The notes beneath the pieces were generated by a model. It saw nothing but the letters and a program-made list of their open reading frames with translations, ran no database searches and was not told the DNA's origin. Shown in pieces: positions 12,764 through 20,931 of a stretch of 31,023 bases of DNA; the first letter of the stretch is position 1; each line of letters begins with the position of its first letter. This stretch comes from a virus: positions 1 to 31,023 of IMG/VR virus record IMGVR_UViG_3300025652_009266; one strand, 5' to 3'. Made by a program: the position numbers and the translations under genes.

Positions 12764-13384
12764 TTAGTTATAAAATTTATATCTAGATTTACCTATAGCT
12801 CCTCTACCATACCAATTCAACTTTGGATTATTTCTTATTTCCTGTACATCAATTAAGTTTAAAGGTAAAATAAATCTTTTTTCAAAAGAACGGTCATGTT
12901 CAACATCACCTTCAGTATTAGTATAACCTGGATCAGTATATCTATTTTTTTCAGATGAATGCCATAATTGAAAGAAACCAACAGAATAACCTATATGTGG
13001 TAATCCCATCATTATACTAGTATCGTTATAATTTTCATCATATCTCCTACTACCGTAAATTGTTTCTTTATCATTTACATATTCATCTATGATATTATAA
13101 AAATTTTCAGGAAGCTTGATATCACTATCTAAATGTAAAACCCAATCAACTGGATTTATATATTCTAAACCTTCATTAATAGCTTTACATTTTGCAAATT
13201 GTGCATTTTGATAAATTTTTTCACTGTATATATATTCTATATTATTATCTTTACATATATTAATGGTTTTACTATCATCTTTATGAGTTATAATTAACCA
13301 GCTATTTAATATTTCTTTATTAGAAATTATTTTTAATAGGTAATCACTATAATCAATTGAAACTGTTACTGCATCTATTTTCAT
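12764..13384 (-). CDS. GT-A-type glycosyltransferase ending the second cassette
   Basis: The 206-residue protein starts MKIDAVTVSIDYSDYL, has AQFAKCKAINEGLEYI (61-76), DWVLHLDSDIKLP (80-92) with the DSD metal motif at 86-88, and a later DPGYTNTEGDVEHDRSF acceptor-side segment. This fits the GT2/GT-A fold, with a nucleotide-sugar donor and Mn2+ or Mg2+. It is the last gene of the long operon, its ATG overlapping the upstream stop (ATGA). Length is near the minimum for a catalytic domain and no membrane anchor is visible. No clear terminator was found in the 37 bases that follow. Confidence 0.72.
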   Translation of the reverse strand: MKIDAVTVSIDYSDYLLKIISNKEILNSWLIITHKDDSKTINICKDNNIEYIYSEKIYQNAQFAKCKAINEGLEYINPVDWVLHLDSDIKLPENFYNIIDEYVNDKETIYGSRRYDENYNDTSIMMGLPHIGYSVGFFQLWHSSEKNRYTDPGYTNTEGDVEHDRSFEKRFILPLNLIDVQEIRNNPKLNWYGRGAIGKSRYKFYN

Positions 13385-13911
13385 AAATCAAAAATATCGA
13401 CTCTATCTTTACCGTAAAAGTTTTTAAATCCTTTTTTATTCAAAATTTCTCTATACAACGGTGTTTCGTAATTATATGGAAAACAAAATATATCTGGTAT
13501 ATAACCTAATTTTTGTTTAAAATCCTGTAACATATATCGATTATCTGATATCATACATTCAACACAATCCGCTGTTTTTATATTATGGAAATGACTATGA
13601 CACCCTATATAACAATCATCTGATTCATCAATTTCCTTAATTTGAGACCATTTCATATAATTTGTATAATCACCGTTAAATGCCTTTTTATGTGCTTCAT
13701 TACATGTAATATATTCATCATTTTGTTCAATATTTTCAGGGCATACAATATCACTACTGATAAAAAAATATTTTTTTGTTTTTATATTTTTAAGTTCCTC
13801 TAAAAATACATACTGAGTATATAAACCGTCATCAAATGTAAGTGTATATTGATCTAAAGGTAAATCGAAAAACCTTTCTTCAAACTCATGAATTATTAAT
13901 ATAGGTTTCAT
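13381..13911 (-). CDS. Polysaccharide deacetylase (NodB/CE4-like)
   Basis: This 176-residue protein has the CE4 motifs: TFDDG (25-29) with catalytic and metal-binding aspartates, CHSHFH (104-109) with metal histidines H105 and H109, and IFCFPYNYE, the RxxY-like motif region. CE4 enzymes remove N- or O-acetyl groups from sugars. It is short for the family (about 200 or more), and the end after the PYN motif is brief. No signal peptide is present, so a cytoplasmic sugar precursor is a likelier substrate than cell-wall polymer. It is translationally coupled to neighbours on both sides by four-base overlaps. Confidence 0.78.
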   Translation of the reverse strand: MKPILIIHEFEERFFDLPLDQYTLTFDDGLYTQYVFLEELKNIKTKKYFFISSDIVCPENIEQNDEYITCNEAHKKAFNGDYTNYMKWSQIKEIDESDDCYIGCHSHFHNIKTADCVECMISDNRYMLQDFKQKLGYIPDIFCFPYNYETPLYREILNKKGFKNFYGKDRVDIFDL

Positions 13912-14645
13912 TTTAATTTTAACACATATTCAATCACATCACTTTTAAAGTGACCTTTAATTGTTTCAGCATTCGATATAATGCAGTGCCCGCCTATTTT
14001 ACCTTTCGGCGAGGTAAGCACTGGTCTGGTTACATTAGTTTTACCTAATAACCTATAACCTCTATTATATTCAGTATTCCATTTTGTAATAACATCATTA
14101 AACGGTAGATTATTTTCATTACAAAGTCTATCAACATCATCATGAAAAGCAATACACATACCATAGTATAGAGTTGAGAGTATCTTTGCAGTTTCTACAG
14201 TCTCAGAATTTTTTAAAATTTTATATTTAACTTTAATATTTTTAAAATGTCTTTTTGCTAAACTAAGACTGCGTTTATTTTCTGCTCCTATAAACTTTTT
14301 AAATGTCTTTAAACTTTTATATAGATTTGGATGGACTCCAATTATTGGTGAATATACAATATTAAGTGTTGATATATGTTTTGTTGTACCAGGTAATACA
14401 GTGCTATGTATTATAGTAAGTTTAGGATTATATTGTTTAATATATTCTTGAACTATATGTATAAAATTTTCACTATATGGTATACAAATATTCATTACAT
14501 CAATATTATCAACGGTCATCAAAGGTGAATCAATATCTATAATAGTTACGTTATAACGTCTTTTACTGTATAAATCGTAAATTGCCTTACCTGTTTCACC
14601 ATTACCTATTATTATAATATTTTCTTTTTTACGTTTAAAAATCAT
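13908..14645 (-). CDS. Shortened UDP-glucose/GDP-mannose dehydrogenase-like protein
   Basis: The 245-residue protein has an N-terminal Rossmann fold (IIIIGNGETGKAIYDLYS, GNGETG at 14-19), IIHSTVLPGTT (78-88), a central helix with ETVETAKILSTLYYGMCIAF (148-167) and GKIGGHCI (215-222) with C221 in the catalytic position of nucleotide-sugar dehydrogenases. These enzymes oxidise a sugar C6 alcohol to a carboxylate through a cysteine thioester. It stops about 25 residues past the cysteine, so the C-terminal substrate-binding domain of full-length members (about 400 residues or more) is missing. It may be a dehydrogenase of reduced form or act on another substrate. Confidence 0.68.
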   Translation of the reverse strand: MIFKRKKENIIIIGNGETGKAIYDLYSKRRYNVTIIDIDSPLMTVDNIDVMNICIPYSENFIHIVQEYIKQYNPKLTIIHSTVLPGTTKHISTLNIVYSPIIGVHPNLYKSLKTFKKFIGAENKRSLSLAKRHFKNIKVKYKILKNSETVETAKILSTLYYGMCIAFHDDVDRLCNENNLPFNDVITKWNTEYNRGYRLLGKTNVTRPVLTSPKGKIGGHCIISNAETIKGHFKSDVIEYVLKLK

Positions 14646-15292
14646 GATCTATTAAAAATACAAATAAATGGTTCTGCTTGTTTATAACCTGAAATACTAC
14701 CATAATATAAGTCACGGTATTTTATGTATTCACTACTTAAAGGATCTGGCGATTGCTGTAACTCTGTTATATAACCATCAATGCAGTTATATTTAATTTT
14801 TGTATAATCTTCAATATTATAAAATGTATTATAATTTATACCTTTAAAATTCCATTCACCGCTACCTGGAATTGAAAATTCATACAATGAAGTTACAGAG
14901 CAGTTAGGTCTCGGTCTACATGCAACTCTTACTGATTTTGATACTAGCTCATGGTCAATATGTATATCACCACTATAGTTTGTAAACACTGTATCAGGTT
15001 GTATTATATTTACTACAGATGTTATATAATTATTAATAGATAAATGCGAATGTTTATCTAAACTTACATCATCATATACATGTTGTATTAATTTTGAAAT
15101 ACCTAAACTCTTAATATTTTTATCTAGAGTTTGTTTACGTAGCGTTTCAATATCAGATTTACTACCTGGTCTATTCCCCCTACACAACACACATAGTGTT
15201 ATATTATTATCTTTAGATAGTTTTAATATAGTACCTCCCATACCAAACTCTGCATCATCTGGATGAGCAACAATAATTAAAATTTTTTTCAT
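14642..15292 (-). CDS. PIG-L/LmbE-family deacetylase
   Basis: The 216-residue protein starts MKKILIIVAHPDDAEFGMGG with AHPDD at 9-13, and has GDIHIDHELVS (108-118) with HIDH at 111-114. These are the zinc-binding motifs of the PIG-L superfamily, which removes acetyl groups from N-acetylglucosamine conjugates (GlcNAc-PI, mycothiol and bacillithiol precursors) and other sugars. Length is standard. With a CE4-type deacetylase two genes away, the cassette appears to encode two unrelated deacetylases, suggesting free amino groups on the final sugar. Overlaps of four bases on both sides. Confidence 0.85.
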   Translation of the reverse strand: MKKILIIVAHPDDAEFGMGGTILKLSKDNNITLCVLCRGNRPGSKSDIETLRKQTLDKNIKSLGISKLIQHVYDDVSLDKHSHLSINNYITSVVNIIQPDTVFTNYSGDIHIDHELVSKSVRVACRPRPNCSVTSLYEFSIPGSGEWNFKGINYNTFYNIEDYTKIKYNCIDGYITELQQSPDPLSSEYIKYRDLYYGSISGYKQAEPFICIFNRS

Positions 15293-16179
15293 AATAAACT
15301 ACCTATAATATCAGATATATTATATTTTGATGTATATATTGTATTCATTTTTGAGCAATCAGGTTTTCTGGTAATTATATCACCATAATTATCAGAAAAT
15401 ACTTCATTATATTTTTTGTATAAAATATTAACATCTGTTTTTGATATACCCATGCATATTTTAGCTAAGTCATTAATACATATCATATTATTTTCATTAC
15501 CAATATTAAAAATATCTCCAATATATACATCACGCGTTATTAATTCTGACATAAAATTAACAGCATCTTTAATATCACAAAATGTTCTACACTGATCACC
15601 GGTACCATATATATTAATATCGTTATTATTTTTAATAGCATTAACCATTTTGAATAAAACTCCTTTATCATCGCCAATACCTGTGACATTAAAAAATCTC
15701 ATTATTATACTATTAGTGCATAAAGATTTACATAAAAATTCTGATGTTAATTTACCAGATGCATATCCCCATCTAGATTTATCAGGGCAACCTATAGTTA
15801 AATTATCTGTTTCATTTGCTAAAGTAGTATTATGATATACTTCTGATGTACTACTGAAATATATTTTTTTATCATATTTTTTTACTAAATTAAATACATT
15901 TAAATTTATTTTTAACATATCATTTAAAAATGTATCTGATTCATTATCAATTCGATTAATACCAACAGGACTGGCTAAATGAAAAATAATATCACACTCA
16001 CTAATCTCTTTTTCTAAAGTATCACCGTTATTTGTTAAATCATATGATATATATCTATATGGTAATTTATTTTTATTAGTAGTTTTATCGATAGCGGTAA
16101 CTATATAACCTAAGCTATGTAGCTTAGTTGATAGAGCTTTACCTATAAATCCATTACCACCAGTTATTAAAATTTTCAT
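15289..16179 (-). CDS. NAD-dependent sugar epimerase/dehydratase (extended SDR)
   Basis: This 296-residue protein has MKILITGGNGFIGKAL with the GxxGxxG dinucleotide motif, DIIFHLASPVG (63-73), SSTSEVY (109-115), and the catalytic YASGK (139-143), then RFFNVTG and YGTGDQCRTFCDIKDAV. This is the extended short-chain dehydrogenase fold of UDP-glucose 4-epimerase, UDP-xylose synthase and GDP-mannose dehydratase relatives. It acts on a nucleotide-bound sugar; which one cannot be told. The intact active site indicates a working enzyme. Its start overlaps the upstream SDR-like gene by four bases. Confidence 0.85.
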   Translation of the reverse strand: MKILITGGNGFIGKALSTKLHSLGYIVTAIDKTTNKNKLPYRYISYDLTNNGDTLEKEISECDIIFHLASPVGINRIDNESDTFLNDMLKINLNVFNLVKKYDKKIYFSSTSEVYHNTTLANETDNLTIGCPDKSRWGYASGKLTSEFLCKSLCTNSIIMRFFNVTGIGDDKGVLFKMVNAIKNNNDINIYGTGDQCRTFCDIKDAVNFMSELITRDVYIGDIFNIGNENNMICINDLAKICMGISKTDVNILYKKYNEVFSDNYGDIITRKPDCSKMNTIYTSKYNISDIIGSLL

Positions 16180-16754
16180 GTATATAAATCTTTAATTTCA
16201 CGTATTGTATTAACGCGAGTATTATTATAATTATATATTATATTACGTTGATTTACAACTTTTAAAGTTTGGTTAATAAAACTATCTAATGTTATATATT
16301 CAATTTTTTTGCACATATCGTTATCGCTAACCATATTCAATCTAAGTTTTTTCATCAACCCTTTATTCCTCGTTTTACCATATACACGAGGTATTCTTAA
16401 TATTACCCAATCATCATAATTATATTGAATGTATTTTTCCATTAGTAATTTACTGTAACAGTAAATATTTTCAGGTAATTCAACACCTTTAGTACTAGCG
16501 AATATAAGCTTAGCATTCGATTGCTGAGCAAGTCTAACCATATTAATAGTACCATTTACAATTGTATCTACTACCTTTTCACTATTATGGAAATCAAAGT
16601 CATCACTCGGACCAGCAAAGTGAAATAAATTATTACAACTATTGTAGTTATATTGTAATATATTACCATAATCAATGTTAATACCTCTGGTTTGTTTTTT
16701 TAAATTACCCCCTAAAAACCCTCTTTCCGCTCCAGTAAATATGTTAGTTATCAT
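16176..16754 (-). CDS. Short SDR-type sugar epimerase-like protein
   Basis: The 192-residue protein resembles extended SDRs with TGAERGFLGGNL in the nucleotide-binding loop (7-18), LFHFAGPSD (43-51), LIFASTKGVE (83-92), a YCYSK motif (98-102) giving Y98-x3-K102, and WVILRIPRVYG. It lacks much of the early Rossmann fold and the C-terminal substrate-binding part, being about 100 residues shorter than its neighbour. It could bind NAD weakly or pair with the full-length epimerase. It may also be a decaying paralogue, although the frame is intact and coupled at both ends. Confidence 0.68.
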   Translation of the reverse strand: MITNIFTGAERGFLGGNLKKQTRGINIDYGNILQYNYNSCNNLFHFAGPSDDFDFHNSEKVVDTIVNGTINMVRLAQQSNAKLIFASTKGVELPENIYCYSKLLMEKYIQYNYDDWVILRIPRVYGKTRNKGLMKKLRLNMVSDNDMCKKIEYITLDSFINQTLKVVNQRNIIYNYNNTRVNTIREIKDLYT

Positions 16755-17800
16755 TTTATATACTTTGGGTTAGTTTTATGAAAAGCAAACATCGTATCAC
16801 ATTTACACTTATCAAGAACACATGTCATACAACTAGTTAAAAAAGTTTTATTGAGTTTATGAACTGGTATAATTTCTTCAGAACAAATATTTTGTATTGT
16901 ACCATCCATATTAATGACATACATTAATGACTTACAACTCCAACCTTTAAATTTATTAAGTTCATATCTATTAATATCACCTTCTGTTAAAATATATTGG
17001 TTATCATTATTATCGATGTATTTAATATTAGTTGTTATTTCACCTACATGTTCTTTTAGATATTTTGTTGCATTTTTAATACCTACACCTTTACCGTAAT
17101 TTGATTTTATTTTTTTTGTAGGTGTAATATAATCATGAAAATACGTCCAAAAATCATCTTGATATTTCGGAGACCAACCCCCAATAACACCACTTTCTAC
17201 GCTTTGCAAAAAATTGAGATTAACGAATACATCGTTATCTTTAAATCTATCGATAAGATCTTTCGTCTGTTTCCAATATTTTTTATTATCAGGTAGATTA
17301 ATATTCGGGAATATACTTAAATTTTCTAAATTTTTATTTAAGTCAATAACTTTTTGAATATACTTTTCACCACAGTATTCAGGGTGATAAGAAGCTTCTA
17401 TTGTAAGTTTATTATTTTCTTTAACATCAAACTTTTTATAAAAATCATAAGGCTTTGCTAAATTAGTAATTAAATCAACCTGTATACAATATTTATGTTT
17501 ACATAATTCTGAAATAATATCTTCGATATCTGGGTGCAACGTCGGTTCACCACCGAGTATTTCAACAGAATATGGCGTCTTAACCATTAGTTTTATCGAT
17601 TTAATAGTATTCTTCCATGCTTTAATAAGATGTGGTTTAGTCTTAAATGTATTAAGATTAAAATTCATTGCACTGCAATAACTACACCTATATTGGCATA
17701 TATCTATAAGATTCCATGAAAATGTAATTAAATCATATTTTTCATCACCAGCTTCTTTAATATTATTAATATTAATGTTTTGATTATTTATTTTTTTCAT
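16751..17800 (-). CDS. Radical SAM protein 1, SPASM/twitch-like C-terminus
   Basis: The 349-residue protein has CQYRCSYC (C35, C39, C42) binding the [4Fe-4S] cluster, EILGGEPTLHPDI (80-92) for SAM, ITNLAKPYDFYKKF and SYHPEY in the barrel, and a C-terminal domain starting FKGWSC with NICSEEI, CMTC and CKC, a pattern of at least six cysteines for auxiliary Fe-S binding. The substrate is unknown. Its N-terminal IKEAGDEKYDLITFSWNL and barrel motifs recur in the next upstream gene (protein 2), so the two look like tandem duplicates. The start is coupled to the upstream stop by ATGA. Confidence 0.85.
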   Translation of the reverse strand: MKKINNQNININNIKEAGDEKYDLITFSWNLIDICQYRCSYCSAMNFNLNTFKTKPHLIKAWKNTIKSIKLMVKTPYSVEILGGEPTLHPDIEDIISELCKHKYCIQVDLITNLAKPYDFYKKFDVKENNKLTIEASYHPEYCGEKYIQKVIDLNKNLENLSIFPNINLPDNKKYWKQTKDLIDRFKDNDVFVNLNFLQSVESGVIGGWSPKYQDDFWTYFHDYITPTKKIKSNYGKGVGIKNATKYLKEHVGEITTNIKYIDNNDNQYILTEGDINRYELNKFKGWSCKSLMYVINMDGTIQNICSEEIIPVHKLNKTFLTSCMTCVLDKCKCDTMFAFHKTNPKYIK

Positions 17801-18822
17801 TTTATATTATCAATATATTTAGGAAATAAGAATTTTGTCGAACAATCACACCGTTCTAGCGGACATTTAACGCATTTTGTTAGATTTTTTTTAGTTAACT
17901 CTAACAATGATATTCGTTCACCTGTACAACCATTTTCTATGATACAATCCATATTAACGTTATATATCATAGGTTTGCAATTCCAACCTTTAAATTTTGC
18001 ATAGTCATTTACCACTATTTCTTTTTCAGTATAATAATATTTACCTGCTTCATCTTGGTAAGGTATATTTTCATGACCAGTTGTTAAATTACTACTAATA
18101 TCATCATCACATTGTTTACTAGATTTTAACGGGCTAGCTTTTTCATTTAGTCTACATGGTGTGTTTAGTTTATCATTTTTCAATATATTATCAAATTTTT
18201 TAAAAAACTCATCTGTATAATTAGGCTTATAACCTTTATTAATACCATCTTCTACCTCAAACAACAAATTAACATCGATATGGATATTATTTTTTTTGAG
18301 TGTATTAATTGTTAACATAGTTTTACCCCACAATTGTGGTTTATCATGTAAATTTATTGAAGGGTTTACATCCATACCTAAATTATGTAATTTTATTATT
18401 TTTTCTGTAAATGAAGTATTATGATATTCGGGGTGATAGGATGTTATTAATCTAAGTTTATTTTTAGATTCCTCTGAATAAAACTTTTTATAAAAATTGA
18501 AAGGTTTAGCTAAATTAGTAATCATATCAATACTAGTGCAGTTTTTATTGTTAGATAACTCTTTTATAATTTCATGTATATCTGGGTGTATTGTAGGTTC
18601 ACCTCCTAATAATTCGATCGTAAATGATATACCAAGACGCTTGGTATGTAACATTTTTATAAAAGGTTTCCATACTTTTAAATTTTTCTTATCAAATGTA
18701 TTAAGATTATAATTTACAGAACTACAGTATGTACAATTGTATTGACATTTATCTATCAATTGCCATGAGAAAAAAATACTATTATAATCATCGTGACCAG
18801 CTTTAATAAATTTTTTTACCAT
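17797..18822 (-). CDS. Radical SAM protein 2, SPASM/twitch-like C-terminus
   Basis: This 341-residue protein closely parallels protein 1: IKAGHDDYNSIFFSWQLID, CQYNCTYC (C26, C30, C33), ELLGGEPTIHPDI, ITNLAKPFNFYKKF, SYHPEY and an FKGWNC domain ending in CVKCPLERCDCSTKF. Differences are scattered through the length, as expected for an old duplication. The rSAM core would cleave SAM to a 5'-deoxyadenosyl radical; the C-terminal cysteines would hold one or two auxiliary clusters. It is overlapped by seven bases by the end of the transketolase C-half gene, so the group is translated as a unit. Confidence 0.85.
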   Translation of the reverse strand: MVKKFIKAGHDDYNSIFFSWQLIDKCQYNCTYCSSVNYNLNTFDKKNLKVWKPFIKMLHTKRLGISFTIELLGGEPTIHPDIHEIIKELSNNKNCTSIDMITNLAKPFNFYKKFYSEESKNKLRLITSYHPEYHNTSFTEKIIKLHNLGMDVNPSINLHDKPQLWGKTMLTINTLKKNNIHIDVNLLFEVEDGINKGYKPNYTDEFFKKFDNILKNDKLNTPCRLNEKASPLKSSKQCDDDISSNLTTGHENIPYQDEAGKYYYTEKEIVVNDYAKFKGWNCKPMIYNVNMDCIIENGCTGERISLLELTKKNLTKCVKCPLERCDCSTKFLFPKYIDNIK

Positions 18823-19292
18823 TTACAGTTATCCCAACCTAATCTTATAAAATTTGTATCTGTATCTCTTATACTTTGTGTTAAAGTATTAAGAAATTCT
18901 GAACGAGTTGTCGGTTCATGACAATTAACATTGAGAGCATTCATTAGTTTATAATCGTCATCAGGTAGATGCCCAATACCACATTTACTATAACACCCAT
19001 TTGCACCTGCATTGACGAATGTAACATTTTTACCGAAATTTACCACACTAAATTTTAATTGCTCATAACCTCTTTGATATACAAACCCAGCAACACCATA
19101 TATAATAACTTTTTTACCTTGACTAGCCAAACCACCAGCAACATTAACCATATTTGTTTCTTGTATACCAAAATTAAGACACCTTTCTGGATATTTTAAT
19201 TTAAACTTTTTAAACCCCCACATATCTGCATGTAAAAAATATAAATTTGGGTTGTTATATTTTGATAAAAATGTATCTAATGTATTTCTCAT
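18816..19292 (-). CDS. Split transketolase-like protein, pyrimidine-binding half
   Basis: The 158-residue protein (from the ATG of MRNTLDTF) covers the transketolase Pyr domain: LYFLHADMWGF, LNFGIQETNMVNVAGGLASQGK (39-60, with E45 in the cofactor-activating position), VIIYGVAGFVYQRGYEQLK and VTFVNAGANGCYSKCGIGHLPDDDYKLM. It ends before any transketolase C-terminal domain. The other half lies one gene upstream at 20172-20870. A longer frame opens at 19346 but would overlap the previous gene by 53 bases, whereas this ATG starts one base after the upstream stop, so I chose it. Confidence 0.8.
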   Translation of the reverse strand: MRNTLDTFLSKYNNPNLYFLHADMWGFKKFKLKYPERCLNFGIQETNMVNVAGGLASQGKKVIIYGVAGFVYQRGYEQLKFSVVNFGKNVTFVNAGANGCYSKCGIGHLPDDDYKLMNALNVNCHEPTTRSEFLNTLTQSIRDTDTNFIRLGWDNCKW

Positions 19293-19293
19293 T

Positions 19294-20175
19294 TTAATTA
19301 TAAACGTCTTTAAGATAAATATTAAGTTCACTTGAAAAATCCTCAAATGTCATTTCACGACCAGTAATTTTAAAGTTATTTACACCTTGTTTAATAAGTT
19401 GCTTAATTTGAGATGTTTTTAAATCCATTCCATAAGAATCTCCTAATTTTTTAATAACCTTTTCTTGACCAATATTCGGATCAAACCCTTTCGGTTTTTT
19501 ATATGTAGATCTTTCAGATAACCAACACTCTTCTACTTCATACATCTCTTTTTGACCTGCATCAACCCATGGTTTTTTATAAAGTCTATTTTGTTTAGCA
19601 ATTTCTTCAAAATGTATACCGTAATACGGGCAATTATAAATACATGTATCATTAAGCATAATTTCATACTTATTTTGGTCTAAATCTATAAATCTTTTAT
19701 CAAATATATGTTCACACCTAGGTACAATATAATCATATAGTTTTTCAAGTCGTTTATATAAATTAAAATCATCATCTGTCATTGGAACGTTTATCTTACC
19801 AAAACTTGTAATTGATCTCGTATGTTTATATAAAGGATATTTTTCTTTGATGTAATTGAGTAACGTTTCATTTGCAGTAATAATAACATTACCTTTTTTA
19901 TGGAACTTTTTAAGTAATTCGTTACCCGTTTTATCTGTAAGATCAATAACAGGGTTTGTAAATGTAAGTGCAATTGAGATATTATTCCGATAGTAAAAAT
20001 TAATAACTTTATCATCGTAACATATATCTCTATTAATACGACCACCGTTCCATGAGCAATTATTAATACCATCATAAACTGTAATATCAAAATTTTTAAT
20101 AATATTTTTATTATTAAAGAAATATAATCTTAGTTCTTTACTTTTGCTAAATGCTCCTGCTATATTAAATCTCAT
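19294..20175 (-). CDS. U32-peptidase-like protein with four conserved-type cysteines
   Basis: The 293-residue protein looks like a TIM-barrel of the U32 group (COG0826): early NIAGAF and YDGINNCSWNGGRIN, IIITANETLLNYI (98-109 region), DYIVPRCEHIFDKRFIDLD (148-166), MLNDTCIYNCPYYGIHFE (173-190) and a near C-terminal GVNNFKITGREM (264-275), typical of U32 GxxxFKIxGR. C154, C178, C182 and C217 could bind an Fe-S cluster, as in UbiU/UbiV-type U32 proteins that take part in oxygen-independent hydroxylation. The U32 link is by pattern only. It sits between the two transketolase halves and is coupled to both. Confidence 0.5.
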   Translation of the reverse strand: MRFNIAGAFSKSKELRLYFFNNKNIIKNFDITVYDGINNCSWNGGRINRDICYDDKVINFYYRNNISIALTFTNPVIDLTDKTGNELLKKFHKKGNVIITANETLLNYIKEKYPLYKHTRSITSFGKINVPMTDDDFNLYKRLEKLYDYIVPRCEHIFDKRFIDLDQNKYEIMLNDTCIYNCPYYGIHFEEIAKQNRLYKKPWVDAGQKEMYEVEECWLSERSTYKKPKGFDPNIGQEKVIKKLGDSYGMDLKTSQIKQLIKQGVNNFKITGREMTFEDFSSELNIYLKDVYN

Positions 20176-20870
20176 AACTGTTCAATTGGTTTATAATGCC
20201 ATTGGACCGGGTCGTTTTGCATATAATTAACCCCGTATCCTTTAACTGTTACAAATATAATAACACTTGGCTTGTTTTTACCTTGTCTTTTCTGCATTAC
20301 AAACGCATTTTTTATATCATTTATATCATGACCATTAACAGTAATAACATTCCAACCATTATTTTTCATAAAACTTATAACTGCAGTTGTATCAAGAACA
20401 TCTGACGTCTTACCAGTAACCTGATAATTATTATAGTCAACAGTGACAAATATATTATTAACACTATTATGACCTATATATTGAATTGCTTCAAGGGTAC
20501 TACCCATTTGCAATGTTGCATCGGTTATATTTACCCAAACTTTATGTGTAGGGTTAGCAATTGCAATACCAGCCCCAACCCCGAGAGCATTTCCCATCGT
20601 TTCCTCACTATAATCAACAAAATCAATTTCATTATGTTTTACACCTACAGAAAGATTTTCAATATTTTCAAGGTAACCTAATTTTTTCCAGATTAAATAA
20701 TATGCTTGAGAACCAAAAGGCTTTCCTAGTACAATCTTATCACGGTATGGTACAACAATTTTATTTTGAAAAAGAGCTTCAATGTACGTTAACATTGAAA
20801 GTGCTGATGGTACATGTGTTAGTTTTTTATCAAATGAATATTTAACTAGCTCTGTAACTATATTATTCAT
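20172..20870 (-). CDS. Split transketolase-like protein, TPP-binding half
   Basis: The protein (232 residues from MNNIVTEL) matches the transketolase N-terminal domain: SMLTYIEALFQ, IVLGKPFGSQAYYLIW, EETMGNALGVGAGIAIA (89-105), NITDATLQMGSTLEAIQY (114-131) and FVTVDYNNYQVTGKT (141-155). The diphosphate motif GDG reads TDA with the metal-binding D117 kept, and the asparagine pair follows. It would bind thiamine diphosphate with the Pyr half to move a two-carbon ketol group. A longer frame starts at 20960, but its extra 30 residues are AT-biased and would overlap the previous gene; a possible promoter sits in that stretch. Confidence 0.82.
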   Translation of the reverse strand: MNNIVTELVKYSFDKKLTHVPSALSMLTYIEALFQNKIVVPYRDKIVLGKPFGSQAYYLIWKKLGYLENIENLSVGVKHNEIDFVDYSEETMGNALGVGAGIAIANPTHKVWVNITDATLQMGSTLEAIQYIGHNSVNNIFVTVDYNNYQVTGKTSDVLDTTAVISFMKNNGWNVITVNGHDINDIKNAFVMQKRQGKNKPSVIIFVTVKGYGVNYMQNDPVQWHYKPIEQL

Positions 20871-20881
20871 AATAATATATA

Positions 20882-20909
20882 TATATATCATTAAAAACAG
20901 TTTTATCAA
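20882..20909 (-). promoter_or_regulatory. Possible internal sigma70-like promoter
   Basis: Minus strand TTGATA (20904-20909), 16-base spacer, TATATA (20882-20887), eleven bases before the ATG at 20870. The 61-base gap here is the largest within the cassette. The -10 lies in an AT dinucleotide run, so the match may be fortuitous. Confidence 0.35.
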
Positions 20910-20931
20910 CTTGACATTATGTTTCAGCTTT

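Noticed and set aside
19294-20175. Secreted collagenase-type protease
   Set aside because: Many U32 proteins named peptidases are not shown to be proteases; no signal peptide is seen and the cysteines suggest an Fe-S role.
20871-20890. AT dinucleotide run as a regulatory repeat
   Set aside because: Short AT runs occur before many genes of this AT-rich sequence (for example near 4314 and 10643); only the promoter possibility was kept.
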